The position numbers and the translations under genes are program-made. From Photobacterium halotolerans DSM 18316 (GTDB lineage: Bacteria > Pseudomonadota > Gammaproteobacteria > Enterobacterales > Vibrionaceae): a DNA stretch of 64,000 nt. The stretch's first letter is position 1. Every line of letters begins with the position of its first letter. Below the pieces are notes generated by a model that saw only the letters and a program-made list of their open reading frames with translations, was not told where the DNA came from and ran no database searches. Of this stretch, positions 1 to 9,873 are shown one piece after another. The stretch covers positions 254,235-318,234 of the forward strand of contig NZ_KE384321.1 in the NCBI RefSeq assembly GCF_000425165.1. Reading direction: 5' to 3'.

Positions 1-46
1 TTTTATCACGGATAATCGTAAATCTCTATGATGTGAAAAGGAATTT

Positions 47-1261
47 ATGATGACAACCGTCACCCAGTCCCAAACGGGCATTTGGCAAGAGCCGAAGTTT
101 CTCATTCTGCTCTCCAGTGCCTTTTTTGCTGCCTTCGGCGCCAAAATTTACAGTCTGGCGCTGCCACTGCTCGTGTATGAACTGACAGCATCGTCCGAAT
201 GGATGGGCTGGATGCGCGCTGTAGAGTATTTGCCGAATCTGTTGCTGGCACTGTTCATCGGGGTTTGGGTCGACCGTGTGAACCGCAAGCACTGGTCACA
301 GGCCATGCTGATTGGCCAGTGTCTTTGCCTGCTCATTGCTTATACGGCCGTTGAATGGCTGGCAGAGCCGCTCTGGGCGCTCTTTCCGGCCGCTTTCATG
401 ATGATGGCTTTCGATTACGGCTACCACAATGCGCGGCTTGGCATGATGAAAACAGCGCTGCCGCAGGCATTGCAAAATACGGCAACCGCACGTTTCAGCA
501 CCATGTACAGCTTTCTTGAGACCGTCGGGCCGGTACTGTCCGGTATGCTGCTACTGATGGCGGCGATCCATCAGGTGTTCCTGTTGCTCATTATTTTCTA
601 CCTGATTGCATTTGTGCAACTGCACCGAATGCCATTTACACCAGCGGCCCCTGTGGCTCATCCGCCTGTCCTCATCGCACTCAGAGAAGGCTGGCAGGCG
701 CTGAGTGCCGACAAGACCATGTGCCTGATCACTGCCGCCGTTGTGGTCATTAATACCACAGGCGCTGTGTTTCATGTCCAGGCGATATACTTTGCCAAAG
801 CCACGCTCATGATGACCAACCTGGAAGTCAGTTATCTGATTGCCGCATCGGGGATCGGCGGCATTCTGGGCGGATTCGTCGCCGATAAGATCAGAAAACG
901 TATGGGTCTGGGCTTGCTGCTGATTCTTTCCATCGCCTTTGAATCCGTGGGATTTGCCCTGCCAGCCCTGCTGCCCAGTGCACCGATGTTAGCCTTATCC
1001 TTCTTTTTGATCAGCAGTATAGGTTTGATGAGTTCTATCTGTATCTGGAGTTACCGCCAGGAAGCCTTCAGTGACACACTGCTCGGACGCGTAGCTGGTA
1101 TCACCGGCTCACTGTTTAAACTCGGCATGCCTTTCGGTCTGGCGGCATCCGGTTATCTGGTGGTGACACTGGGGACAGAAAGACTGTTCTTGCTGTGCAG
1201 TATCATTCAGTTCATCACTGCGCTGCTGCTTTGCCTGACCCGTGTCCGTCACACCCCCTGA
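47..1261 (+). CDS. MFS transporter (MFS_3-like exporter)
   Basis: This is a 404-residue inner-membrane protein with about twelve hydrophobic segments and the length of a typical major facilitator. The loop between segments 2 and 3 carries the MFS signature GVWVDRVNRK (about residue 75). The N-terminus resembles the EntS/MFS_3 branch, which exports siderophores or drugs, but the substrate cannot be read from sequence. The start ATG at 47 follows AAAAGGAA at 36-43; a second ATG follows directly at 50. A GC-rich hairpin lies 29 bases after the stop. It is not in an operon with the next gene. Confidence 0.85.
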   Translation: MMTTVTQSQTGIWQEPKFLILLSSAFFAAFGAKIYSLALPLLVYELTASSEWMGWMRAVEYLPNLLLALFIGVWVDRVNRKHWSQAMLIGQCLCLLIAYTAVEWLAEPLWALFPAAFMMMAFDYGYHNARLGMMKTALPQALQNTATARFSTMYSFLETVGPVLSGMLLLMAAIHQVFLLLIIFYLIAFVQLHRMPFTPAAPVAHPPVLIALREGWQALSADKTMCLITAAVVVINTTGAVFHVQAIYFAKATLMMTNLEVSYLIAASGIGGILGGFVADKIRKRMGLGLLLILSIAFESVGFALPALLPSAPMLALSFFLISSIGLMSSICIWSYRQEAFSDTLLGRVAGITGSLFKLGMPFGLAASGYLVVTLGTERLFLLCSIIQFITALLLCLTRVRHTP

Positions 1262-1289
1262 TAGTCAATGAATACTCAAATACTGGCTG

Positions 1290-1325
1290 GCTCCGGGGCA
1301 AACCCGGAGCGACCATAGTGCTTTT
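1290..1325 (+). terminator. Hairpin after the MFS gene, possible terminator
   Basis: GCTCCGGG (1290-1297) pairs with CCCGGAGC (1303-1310) around a five-base loop. The T-run (CTTTTT) comes only about ten bases later, so termination is possible but not certain. Confidence 0.4.
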
Positions 1326-1458
1326 TGACCACTGGACCACCACAGATTATCAGCCGTGAATATTAACAGCTGGCATATTCATCTGATCTTTTCCGCTCCC
1401 TTGTGTGGCGATGAAAACTTCGGTAGCTTAAAAACTCACCGATACTAAGGTACCCATC

Positions 1459-1515
1459 ATGAATGTCACTTTACTGCAGCGCTGGCTTCTCACCCGGATA
1501 CCCCTCAGTCGGTAG
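1459..1515 (+). CDS. Possible 18-aa leader peptide before the EamA gene
   Basis: The frame starts with ATG nine bases after AAGG (1447-1450) and reads MNVTLLQRWLLTRIPLSR before a TAG stop. It is rich in Leu (five) and Arg (three). It is followed within 15 bases by a 9-bp stem-loop and then by the ribosome site of the transporter gene. This spacing is that of an attenuation or translational-leader region. I do not recognise the peptide, and it could be fortuitous. Confidence 0.35.
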   Translation: MNVTLLQRWLLTRIPLSR

Positions 1516-1529
1516 CATCTCCCCTGCCC

Positions 1530-1568
1530 GGCTGTGAGTCATGCAGTCGGTCTCCATCTCTCACAGCC
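1530..1568 (+). promoter_or_regulatory. Stem-loop in the EamA leader
   Basis: GGCTGTGAG at 1530-1538 pairs perfectly with CTCACAGCC at 1560-1568 across a 21-base loop. There is no T-run, so a simple terminator is unlikely. It sits 15 bases upstream of the AAAGGAAG ribosome site of the transporter. Confidence 0.35.
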
Positions 1569-1596
1569 TGTTCTTAAACACAAAAGGAAGTGAGCA

Positions 1597-2601
1597 ATGG
1601 AAAAAGAACTGACACCCACTCCGGCCCTGTCGATCGACACACAAGGCATTGTTTATGCGCTGATCGGAACGGTATTTTTCTCTTTAAAACCTGTGCTGAT
1701 CAAAATTGCCTATCAGCTTGGCGGGGATGCTGTCACCATCATGAGCCTCAGAGCAGCCAGCTCTCTTCCTTTCTACCTGCTGATACTTGGCTGGCTGCTC
1801 CGCGATGCCGGGCAGCGACACAAGACCCTGCGTTATGGCTGGCAGGCCATGCTGATTGGGATTTTAGGCTATTACTTTGCTTCACTGTTCGATATTCTGG
1901 CGCTGGAAAGCATTTCCGCTCAGCTTGAGCGGTTACTGTTATTTATGTTTCCGTCTTTTGTGGTTCTGATCAGCGTGCTGATTTTAAAAGAAACGCCGAA
2001 AGCGGGGACTTTTCTTTCCATCCTGCTGGGGTATCTGGGTATTGCGCTGATAGTCGCGCATGACATTCAGCATCTGGGTGATGATATCTGGCTCGGCAGC
2101 CTGTACGCCCTTGTGTCAGCCATGATTTTTGCCACTTATCTGGTGCTGAGCAAACAGGTGATCAGTCAGCTCGGCAGCCAGTTATTTACCAGCCTCGGCA
2201 TGACCAGCGCCGGGATTGTCATTCTGCTGCATTTTCAGTGGTCAGGGGCGCAGCTGAGCACTATCTCACTGGATTTGGCCTTGCTGGGCATTGCACTGGG
2301 ATTTTTCTGCACTGTCTTGCCGTCCTATCTGATTGCAGCCGCGATGGCACGCCTGACCCCATCCGCCGTCAGTCTGACCAGCAATATCGGCCCGGCCATG
2401 ACGGCAGTCTTTGCGATCACCCTACTGGATGAGTCATTTACCGTGTATCACCTCATCGGGATAACGCTGGTGGTGTTTGCTGTGATTCAGGTCAACCGCA
2501 AACCCAGGGCTGCTCGAACACAGCTGACATCACCGGCCGAAGAGACTTCGACCGGACAGAAAAAAGCCACCTCACCTGCCGGCCCCAAAACGGAAGCATA
2601 A
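1597..2601 (+). CDS. DMT-family transporter, two EamA domains
   Basis: The product has 334 residues with about ten hydrophobic helices arranged as two EamA repeats (roughly residues 15-150 and 160-300), followed by a charged cytoplasmic tail. This is the plan of drug/metabolite exporters such as RhtA and YdcZ relatives; the substrate is unknown. The start ATG follows AAAGGAAG with normal spacing. A possible leader peptide and hairpin precede it. It converges on topA with a shared terminator. Confidence 0.85.
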   Translation: MEKELTPTPALSIDTQGIVYALIGTVFFSLKPVLIKIAYQLGGDAVTIMSLRAASSLPFYLLILGWLLRDAGQRHKTLRYGWQAMLIGILGYYFASLFDILALESISAQLERLLLFMFPSFVVLISVLILKETPKAGTFLSILLGYLGIALIVAHDIQHLGDDIWLGSLYALVSAMIFATYLVLSKQVISQLGSQLFTSLGMTSAGIVILLHFQWSGAQLSTISLDLALLGIALGFFCTVLPSYLIAAAMARLTPSAVSLTSNIGPAMTAVFAITLLDESFTVYHLIGITLVVFAVIQVNRKPRAARTQLTSPAEETSTGQKKATSPAGPKTEA

Positions 2602-2625
2602 AAAAACCGCCTTGCGGCGGTTTTT
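2601..2625. terminator. Bidirectional terminator between the EamA gene and topA
   Basis: CCGCC TTG CGGCGG with A-run before and T-run after gives an intrinsic terminator in both directions between convergent genes. It begins at the EamA gene stop codon and ends two bases before the topA stop. Confidence 0.85.
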
Positions 2626-2627
2626 CA

Positions 2628-5264
2628 TTATTTCTCTTTTTTGGCGTTTTTGCGCTTATCGGTAATGAGCCATTTCCCGGCATCATAGAGTGCAGTATAA
2701 CCGGTTGGTTTACCGTCTACTTCTGAACGGACATAGTTCTCTTTGGTCTTGCGGCTAAAGCGAACCACTGTCTTCAGGCCATCCGGATCTTCGGTCGGCG
2801 CCTCAGTCAGATAATGGAACTTGGGTGACAACCTGTCTTTAAAGCGAACCAGCTCTTCCACCAGAGGAGCACGGGTCTCACGGGATTTAGGGAAGGTGCT
2901 GGCCGCCAGGAACAGACCTGATGCACCATCACGCAACACAAAATACGCATCCGGATCCTGAGTACAAGGCAGCTCAGGCAGATGAACCGGATCTTCTTTC
3001 GGCGGCGCTACCTCACCGTTTTTCAGGATTTTCCGTGTGTTCTTACAAGTTTCATTGGTACAGCCCATGTACTTACCGAAACGGCCATTTTTCAGTTCCA
3101 TGTCTGAGCCGCATTTATCACACTCAACCACAGGGCCTTCATAGCCTTTCAGTTTGAACTCACCTTTTTCAACCACGAAGCCATCACATTCGGGGTTGTT
3201 ACCGCACACATGCAGCTTACGGCTCTGGTCGATGAGGTAGGCATCCATCGCTGTACCGCACTTAGGACAACGTTTCTTCGCCCGTAGAGCGGCAGTTTCC
3301 ACATCCTCTTCAAGGACGTTCACCACACCTTCTTCATCACCCAGGTTAATGGTGGTCTTACAGCGCTCCTTCGGAGGCAGGGCATACCCAGAGCAACCTA
3401 GGAACACCCCGGTAGAGGCGGTACGGATACCCATAGGGCGAGAGCAGGTCGGACACTCAATATCGGTCAGAACGATTTTGTTCGGCTTCATTCCGCCTTC
3501 ATCTTCATCCTGCTCAGCCTTGACTAATTCATCGGTGAAATCACTGAAGAATTTGTCGAGTACCGATTTCCAGTTTGCCTGCCCTTCTGCAATCTTGTCC
3601 AGATTACCTTCCATGCGGGCGGTGAAATCGTAGTCCATCAGATCTGAAAAGCTGTCTTCCAGACGGTCAGAGACGATTTCACCCATTTTTTCCGCATAGA
3701 ATCGACGCTGATCCACTTTGACATAGCCGCGATCCTGAATAGTAGAAATGATCGAAGCATAAGTCGAAGGACGGCCAATACCGCGTTTTTCCAACTCTTT
3801 AACCAGTGCCGCTTCTGTGAAACGCGCAGGCGGTTTAGTAAAGTGCTGCTTGGGTTCCAAACTGTCCAGCGTCAGTACATCACCCACCTGAACGGTCGGC
3901 AGGGTGGTATCTTCATTCTTGCCTGACGGACGCTGCACTTTGGTCCAACCGGCAAAACGTAATGTCCGGCCTTTGGCTTTCAGCGTAAAGTTATCGGCCT
4001 GCACGGTAATGGTGCTGGAGTCATACTGCGCCGCTGTCATCTGACAAGCCACAAACTGGCGCCAGATCAGGTCATACAGTTTGACGGCATCCTGATCCAT
4101 GCCTTCCAGATCTGCGGGCTGAGTATCAACACTTGACGGACGAATCGCTTCGTGCGCTTCTTGCGCATTGCCCTTGCTGCCGTATACCACAGGATTGGCA
4201 GGCAGGTAATTTTCACCATATTCAGACGCAATATAGCCACGCACGGCCTCGACTGCTTCTTTGGACAAGTTGGTCGAGTCAGTACGCATATAGGTGATAT
4301 AACCTGCTTCGTACAGACGCTGAGCCAGGCCCATAGTGCGTTTTACGCCGTAACCCAGACGGGTACTGGCCGCTTGTTGCAGCGTTGATGTGATGTAAGG
4401 CGCTGAAGGTTTACTGCTGGTCGGTTTATCTTCCCGTTCAACGACTTGATAAGCCGCTTTTTCCAGTAAAGAAACCGCTGCATCTGTGTCCGCTTTGTTG
4501 ACCGGACGAAATGCCTTGCCCGCCTGCTGGGCCACCATAAGACGCAATGCGTCTTTGCCGCCGGTTACCGTATTGGCGTGAATATCCCAGAACTCTTCCG
4601 GCACAAAGGCTTTGATTTCACGCTCACGCTCAACGATCAGCTTTACCGCTACCGACTGAACACGACCGGCAGACAAGCCCCGGGCAACTTTTTTCCACAG
4701 CAGAGGGGAAACCATGAAGCCAACAACACGATCAAGGAAACGGCGTGCCTGCTGCGCATTCACACCATCAATATTCAGTTCACCCGGATGTTCGAAAGCC
4801 TGCTGAATCGCATTTTTGGTAATTTCATTAAAAACAACACGTTTATAGCGTTCTTCATCACCACCGATGAGCTCACGAAGATGCCACGCAATAGCTTCTC
4901 CCTCGCGATCCAAATCGGTTGCCAGATAAACATAATCGGCGTTCTCAGCCAGTTTTTGCAATTCCTGGACGACTTTCTCTTTGCCGGGCAGCACAGCATA
5001 ATGCGCTTCCCAATCTTTATATGGGTTCACACCCATTTTATTGATCAGCGCTGTAAGCTCTTTTTCTTTTTTGATCTGTGCTTTCTCTTCAGCGCTCAGA
5101 CCTTTCGTGGACGATGCAGTCGCTTTTTTACCTGTACTGCTACCACCAGTAGACAGGTCTCGAACATGACCAACGCTGGACTTTACGATGAAATCCTTAC
5201 CAAGGTACTTATTAATCGTTTTTGCCTTGGCCGGGGACTCCACAATAACAAGAGATTTACCCAT
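2628..5264 (-). CDS. topA: DNA topoisomerase I
   Basis: Type IA topoisomerase that relaxes negative supercoils by nicking and passing single strands. The 878 residues match the family length (E. coli 865). The N-terminus [13 protein letters not shown] is the Toprim domain. The catalytic tyrosine is in ITYMRTDST (about residue 324). Three Cys-rich zinc-ribbon segments follow (for example CPTCSRPMG and CPKCGTAMD), then basic C-terminal domains ending in a lysine-rich tail. It is transcribed alone; about 510 bases separate it from sohB. Confidence 0.97.
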   Translation of the reverse strand: MGKSLVIVESPAKAKTINKYLGKDFIVKSSVGHVRDLSTGGSSTGKKATASSTKGLSAEEKAQIKKEKELTALINKMGVNPYKDWEAHYAVLPGKEKVVQELQKLAENADYVYLATDLDREGEAIAWHLRELIGGDEERYKRVVFNEITKNAIQQAFEHPGELNIDGVNAQQARRFLDRVVGFMVSPLLWKKVARGLSAGRVQSVAVKLIVEREREIKAFVPEEFWDIHANTVTGGKDALRLMVAQQAGKAFRPVNKADTDAAVSLLEKAAYQVVEREDKPTSSKPSAPYITSTLQQAASTRLGYGVKRTMGLAQRLYEAGYITYMRTDSTNLSKEAVEAVRGYIASEYGENYLPANPVVYGSKGNAQEAHEAIRPSSVDTQPADLEGMDQDAVKLYDLIWRQFVACQMTAAQYDSSTITVQADNFTLKAKGRTLRFAGWTKVQRPSGKNEDTTLPTVQVGDVLTLDSLEPKQHFTKPPARFTEAALVKELEKRGIGRPSTYASIISTIQDRGYVKVDQRRFYAEKMGEIVSDRLEDSFSDLMDYDFTARMEGNLDKIAEGQANWKSVLDKFFSDFTDELVKAEQDEDEGGMKPNKIVLTDIECPTCSRPMGIRTASTGVFLGCSGYALPPKERCKTTINLGDEEGVVNVLEEDVETAALRAKKRCPKCGTAMDAYLIDQSRKLHVCGNNPECDGFVVEKGEFKLKGYEGPVVECDKCGSDMELKNGRFGKYMGCTNETCKNTRKILKNGEVAPPKEDPVHLPELPCTQDPDAYFVLRDGASGLFLAASTFPKSRETRAPLVEELVRFKDRLSPKFHYLTEAPTEDPDGLKTVVRFSRKTKENYVRSEVDGKPTGYTALYDAGKWLITDKRKNAKKEK

Positions 5265-5736
5265 ATGACTCTATTACGTCCTCGTGCTCGCGAAATTTTC
5301 AAATAAAAACATATAGTTGCACGCTAAAAGTGACAGTGTATGCACGGCAACGCTATTACAATATTGGGCTACTATACAAGAAGGTCAACCTGTTTTTAAG
5401 AAATTCAGGCTAATTGCTCGACCCTTCTGCATATGTAAACACTGTGTTAAGTGCCGCTGTATTATCCAATCAGCGCCCACTTTTCATCTCTCTGAGTCAG
5501 TATTCTGACAGGGCGCAGATCATTACCACCTCGACGGAACTTTGACTATTTTCAGCCCTGTTTATTTGTGTCAGCTCACAGAAATATTCGTTTTCTTACT
5601 ACAAAACGGCTCAGTGTGATTATTTTACAACCAACAAAACGATTTAAAGGCGTAATATTCACTCACATTATTTAATACGGCGGACAGCATGCCAAAAATA
5701 TAAAAACTTTCATCCGTCGTTATTACTTCAGTCAGA
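5265..5736. other. Intergenic stretch upstream of topA
   Basis: AT-rich non-coding DNA between the topA start and the sohB terminator. It should carry the topA promoter. No open frame, tRNA or repeat is convincing here. Confidence 0.5.
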
Positions 5737-5770
5737 AAGAGATAACCCGCCTGCTGGCGGGTTATCTCTT
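5737..5770 (-). terminator. sohB terminator
   Basis: A perfect 15-bp inverted repeat, AAGAGATAACCCGCC, with a TGCT loop, lies just after the sohB stop. The stem is GC-rich in the middle, but the flanks are not T-only. Confidence 0.7.
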
Positions 5771-5776
5771 TGCTAT

Positions 5777-6838
5777 TTACATAATCGGCCGCTGTCCCCG
5801 GCTGATCCATTTCAGCAGCAAAGTGTCGGCAGCTTCACTGCCCGCCCCGGCCAGACGCTCTGCCAGTTTCTTGCGCTGAACATAATGCACCTGCAAGACT
5901 TCACGGTCTTTACACGCCTTCATAATAAAGTCGTCACTGGTCCCGATACTGTCGACCAGACCAAGGGTAATCGCTTGCTTACCGAACCAGTGCTCTCCGG
6001 TAGCAACGGTTTCCAGATCCAGAGACGGACGATGTTCTGCAATAAAATCCTTAAACAAACCATGGGTCGCTTCAATTTCACTTTGAAACTTCTCACGAGC
6101 CTTATCCGTGTTTTCACCAAACATCGTCAGGGTACGTTTAAACTCACCGGCTGTGATTTGTTCGAACTCAATATCATTCTTTTTCAATACCTTGCTAAAG
6201 TTCGGCAACTGAGCAATGACACCAATTGATCCCACTACAGCAAACGGCGCAGAGATAATCTGATCAGCCACACAGGCCATCATATAGCCGCCACTGGCAG
6301 CGACTTTATCGACCGCGATGGTCAGCTTAATACCTGCCTGTTTCAGGCGATCAAGCTGCGAAGATGCCAGGCCATAGCCATGCACCATACCACCGCCGGT
6401 TTCCAGGCGCAGGAGAACTTCATCACCGTCAGCAGCCACGGCCAGAATAGCTGAAATTTCTTCGCGTAATCCGGCCACTTCTCTGGCATCAATACTGCCG
6501 TGAAAGTCCAGCACAAACAGTCGTGGTTCACGGGCCGCTGACAACTCGCCCGATTTCGCCGCGGCTTTAATTTCACTTTGGCGGGCTTTGCCTTTTTCTT
6601 TCTCGGCTTTCTTTTCCGCCTTCTCCCTGGCTTTGAGTAAAGGCTTATCGAACAGGTGAGACTCTAAATGATGAACGGTTTCTTTGTAGCGTTCAGACAA
6701 ATCGGTAATTTCCAACGACCCTTTTCGCGCCCCCTGGCGACCACCTACGCTTTTCACAATGACCAAGATACTGACGACAGCAACCACGACAGTGATTATC
6801 TTGGCCAGAAAAAGTCCGTAATCAAACAAAAAATCCAA
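5777..6838 (-). CDS. sohB: Protease SohB (S49 family, inner membrane)
   Basis: Inner-membrane signal-peptide-peptidase-like serine protease. With a TTG start at 6838 the protein has 353 residues (E. coli 349) and begins MDFLFDYGLFLAK, as the family does, with GAGGAA placed about seven bases upstream. The longer frame from ATG 6886 adds 16 residues foreign to the family. One N-terminal membrane segment is followed by a charged Lys/Glu/Ala linker, then the S49 fold with the nucleophile in AASGGYMMAC (about residue 182) and the likely general-base lysine in EFKRTLTMFG. Divergent from yciK. Confidence 0.92.
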   Translation of the reverse strand: MDFLFDYGLFLAKIITVVVAVVSILVIVKSVGGRQGARKGSLEITDLSERYKETVHHLESHLFDKPLLKAREKAEKKAEKEKGKARQSEIKAAAKSGELSAAREPRLFVLDFHGSIDAREVAGLREEISAILAVAADGDEVLLRLETGGGMVHGYGLASSQLDRLKQAGIKLTIAVDKVAASGGYMMACVADQIISAPFAVVGSIGVIAQLPNFSKVLKKNDIEFEQITAGEFKRTLTMFGENTDKAREKFQSEIEATHGLFKDFIAEHRPSLDLETVATGEHWFGKQAITLGLVDSIGTSDDFIMKACKDREVLQVHYVQRKKLAERLAGAGSEAADTLLLKWISRGQRPIM

Positions 6839-7111
6839 GAGTAATTCCTCATGTTCTGGTTTTACCTGATTGTAATACCAATCCAATCAAGCCTCTAGGC
6901 TTGTTAACGATTCAGGTTTAATTTTGTTCTTTCCAGTGTGAAATATCGCCTTGCGGGCAGTTAGTACTTGAAAAAAACACGCCATACTGGCAGTTAAGCG
7001 CCTTAGCAGCCTGCTGTTTTTCATTACCGACAGGTTTTGCCGGCTTGTCACCCTGAGCGTGAAACGCCTACAATAGCGGCACAAAGACATCCTTACCAAG
7101 AAGGAAAGCAA

Positions 7112-7852
7112 GTGAATTATCAAACTGCCGCTGACTCACTCAAAGACCGTGTCATTCTGGTGACAGGTGCCGGTGACGGTATCGGCCGCCAGGCCGCTAT
7201 CAGCTACGCAGCTCACGGGGCGACCGTCATTCTGCTGGGCCGTACGGTTGCCAAGCTGGAAGCCGTATACGATGAAATCGAGGCGTTGGGTTATCCGCAG
7301 CCGGCAATCATCCCGCTGGACATGAAAGGGGCTTCGAAACAGAACTATCTGGATATGACAGACACCATTAATGATCAGTTTGGTCGCCTTGACGGTGTGC
7401 TGCATAACGCAAGCCTGCTTGGTGTGCTCAGTCCTTTTGACCAGCTGGGTGAAGACACATTTGACGAAGTGATGCAGGTCAATGTCAAAGCACAATTCCT
7501 GCTCACTCAGGCGATTATGCCTTTGATTAAGAAATCCGAAGACGGCCGTATCATTTTCACCTCCTCCACCGTCGGCCATGATGGCCGGGCTTTTTGGGGT
7601 GCGTATGCGATTTCGAAATTTGCGACCGAAGGCATGATGCAGGTGGTGGCTGACGAGCTGAGTGGCACCAGTGTTCGGGTGAATGCGATTAACCCGGGCG
7701 GCACACGCACAGGCATGCGGGCTAAGGCCTATCCGGGCGAAAATCCGAAAACGCTGAAAACACCGGCAGACATCATGCCGCTGTACCTTTACCTGATGGG
7801 GCCGGAAAGCAAGGATGTCAATGGGCAATGCATTGATGCCCAGCCTAAATAA
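7112..7852 (+). CDS. yciK: YciK family SDR oxidoreductase
   Basis: Short-chain dehydrogenase/reductase of 246 residues (E. coli YciK 252). The NAD(P)-binding motif VTGAGDGIGRQ, the NAG-like HNAS, the catalytic Ser (FTSST) and YAISK are all visible. The physiological substrate of YciK is not established. I use the GTG start at 7112 because AAGGAA (7101-7106) precedes it and the protein then begins NYQTAADSLKDR like its relatives. An upstream frame from 7037 has no family support. It is divergent from sohB and convergent with rluB. Confidence 0.9.
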   Translation: MNYQTAADSLKDRVILVTGAGDGIGRQAAISYAAHGATVILLGRTVAKLEAVYDEIEALGYPQPAIIPLDMKGASKQNYLDMTDTINDQFGRLDGVLHNASLLGVLSPFDQLGEDTFDEVMQVNVKAQFLLTQAIMPLIKKSEDGRIIFTSSTVGHDGRAFWGAYAISKFATEGMMQVVADELSGTSVRVNAINPGGTRTGMRAKAYPGENPKTLKTPADIMPLYLYLMGPESKDVNGQCIDAQPK

Positions 7853-7887
7853 GCGCCGGAGCGTCTCTGCCCTGAAATGACAGGCAC

Positions 7888-7923
7888 AAAAAAGCCGACC
7901 ACCATTTACGGGTCGGCTTTTTT
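7888..7923. terminator. Bidirectional terminator between yciK and rluB
   Basis: AAAAAAGCCGACC and GGTCGGCTTTTTT form a 13-bp stem with a ten-base loop, with A-run and T-run on the two sides, between convergent genes. Confidence 0.85.
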
Positions 7924-7957
7924 ACTGTACGTCACAGCATTCTTGCGAGAACAACGC

Positions 7958-8962
7958 TTACTTGCGAGTACGCGGTTTCGCAGGTTTGTTCTTCAGCGGG
8001 TTTCTGCGATTCGCTGCGTTACCGGCAGGCTTACGCTTGTTGCCGGCAGAACGCGCCGTCTCTTCACCTGGCTGGTTCTGAGGTGCCGGGCGACGATTGT
8101 CGCGACGACGACCGCGTGAGTCATCACTAACACGTTCTTCATGACGACGAACGGCACGACGGATCTTACGCACCCCTTTCTTACGCTTCAGACCTTCGAC
8201 GGTCAGATGCGAACGCGTTTCTTCAGGCAGCTCAACAATTTCACGCAGATAGTTCACTTCCTGCAGCTCAAGCTCCAGCCAGCCACCTCGCGGTAAATCT
8301 TTGGTCAGGAAGATGTCGCCATAGCGGACACGCTTGAGTCGGCTCACCGTCACACCCTGCGAATCCCACAGGCGGCGAACTTCACGGTTACGGCCTTCGG
8401 TAATCACCACATAAAAAGTGTGGTTCATCCCTTCGCCACCGGCATACACGACATCTTCAAAACGGGCCATGCCGTCTTCCAGCTGAACACCGTGAACCAG
8501 ATTTTTCACCATCTGTTCAGTCACTTCACCGAAGACACGCACCATGTACTCACGTTCTACGCTACGGCTGGGATGCATCAGGCGATTAGCCAGCTCACCA
8601 TCGGTAGTGAACAGCAGCAAGCCGGATGTATTGGCATCCAAACGACCGACAGATACCCAACGGCCTTCGCTCAGTCGTGGCAGGCGGTCAAATACCGTTC
8701 TGCGTCCTTCCGGATCGTGTCGGGTACACAACTCACCTTCAGGTTTGTTATAAGCAAGCACACGGCACACTTCTTCAGAAGGCTTGACCAGGTCTACTTT
8801 GTGACCATCAATACGCACAAGTACGTCCAGGTTATCCAGACGATCACCCAAGTGGGCAACTTTGCCATCAATACTGACACGCCCTTCCTGGATCATCAGC
8901 TCCACTTCACGTCGTGAACCCTGACCGGAACGCGCAAGTACCTTCTGTAATTTTTCACTCAT
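7958..8962 (-). CDS. rluB: 23S rRNA pseudouridine(2605) synthase RluB
   Basis: RsuA/RluB-type enzyme that converts U2605 of 23S rRNA to pseudouridine. An S4 RNA-binding domain (about residues 1-60, [20 protein letters not shown]) precedes the catalytic domain with the active-site Asp in [13 protein letters not shown] (about residue 108). A long Lys/Arg-rich tail (about residues 260-334) is typical of RluB. The ATG at 8962 gives the family N-terminus and follows AAAGG by about eight bases; the longer frame to 8986 is not supported. 334 residues. Confidence 0.93.
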   Translation of the reverse strand: MSEKLQKVLARSGQGSRREVELMIQEGRVSIDGKVAHLGDRLDNLDVLVRIDGHKVDLVKPSEEVCRVLAYNKPEGELCTRHDPEGRRTVFDRLPRLSEGRWVSVGRLDANTSGLLLFTTDGELANRLMHPSRSVEREYMVRVFGEVTEQMVKNLVHGVQLEDGMARFEDVVYAGGEGMNHTFYVVITEGRNREVRRLWDSQGVTVSRLKRVRYGDIFLTKDLPRGGWLELELQEVNYLREIVELPEETRSHLTVEGLKRKKGVRKIRRAVRRHEERVSDDSRGRRRDNRRPAPQNQPGEETARSAGNKRKPAGNAANRRNPLKNKPAKPRTRK

Positions 8963-9206
8963 CAGACAAACCTTTGTCGCCTTCACAGGCGTCGAAACAT
9001 TCTAAAAATCATCGTTCTGTTACTGACGTTTGGTACACCAGCAACACAAGATACCCGCCGTTTGCAGTCTTAAGCTGAAACGGCGTCCACCCTATTCAAA
9101 GCAGCCGTGAATTATGCCAAATACTGCCGCCTGATACCATATAAAAAGAAGGGAAAAGACGATTCTTTCATCGCCTGAATCCCTTCCCTGTCTGACTCAG
9201 CCGCGT

Positions 9207-9827
9207 TTATTCAAACGGCGTGGTATCACCGGCACCGTGACGCACAATCTCGATGCTGTCGTTACTGAAATCCACCACTGTCGTTGGCTCTTCCCCGATG
9301 ACCCCGCCATGGATGATCAAGTCGACGGCGTGGTCGAGCGCATTGTGAATGTCCTCAGGATCCGATTCAGCCGTGTCTTTGCCAGGCAGAATCAAGCTGG
9401 TGGACATCATAGGTTCCCCCAGCGCATCCAGCAATGCCAGCGCAATCTCGTTATTCGGCACCCGGATCCCAATCGTTTTACGCTTCGGATTCATCAGGCG
9501 GCGGGGCACTTCTTTTGTCCCTTTGAAAATGAAGGTATAGGCACCCGGCGTGTTGTTACGCAACAATCTGAACGCGTCATTTTCCACGCGGGCATACAGC
9601 GACAACTCAGACAAATCACGGCACAACAGGGTGAAATTATGCTTTTCGTCAAGCTTACGGATCCGACAGATACGTTCCAGCGCCTGCTTATTGGCCAGCT
9701 GACAGCCCAGCGCATAGCCCGAGTCGGTTGGATAAACGATAACGCCACCGTTGCGAACAATAGCCACGGCCTGACTGATCAGCCTTGCCTGCGGATTTTC
9801 CGGGTGAACATAAAAAATTTGACTCAT
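9207..9827 (-). CDS. yciO: YciO, Sua5/YrdC/YwlC family protein
   Basis: Relative of the threonylcarbamoyl-AMP synthases Sua5/TsaC, but YciO itself is not the main tRNA t6A enzyme. It has 206 residues, the same as E. coli YciO. The conserved GGVIVYPTDSGYALGC and the IPNN/VPNNEIA region are present. The ATG at 9827 is preceded by GGAGGAG; the frame can be opened one codon earlier with GTG. It lies 46 bases downstream of rnm on the same strand, so the two are probably cotranscribed. Confidence 0.92.
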   Translation of the reverse strand: MSQIFYVHPENPQARLISQAVAIVRNGGVIVYPTDSGYALGCQLANKQALERICRIRKLDEKHNFTLLCRDLSELSLYARVENDAFRLLRNNTPGAYTFIFKGTKEVPRRLMNPKRKTIGIRVPNNEIALALLDALGEPMMSTSLILPGKDTAESDPEDIHNALDHAVDLIIHGGVIGEEPTTVVDFSNDSIEIVRHGAGDTTPFE

Positions 9828-9873
9828 CACTCCTCCAGACCTGCGCTTACTCAGGGCACAGGTTTACAACATT

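Larger units (their letters stand above)
1262..1596 (+). other. 335-bp gap between the two exporters
   Basis: It holds the hairpin after the MFS gene (1290-1310), an 18-codon reading frame with a Shine-Dalgarno (1459-1515), a stem-loop (1530-1568) and a partial direct repeat beginning CAGTCGGT at 1506 and 1545. Together they form a possible leader region of the EamA gene. Confidence 0.5.

Noticed and set aside
4578..5306. 242-residue frame opposite topA
   Set aside because: Antisense to a conserved gene; composition is that of a shadow frame with no domain.
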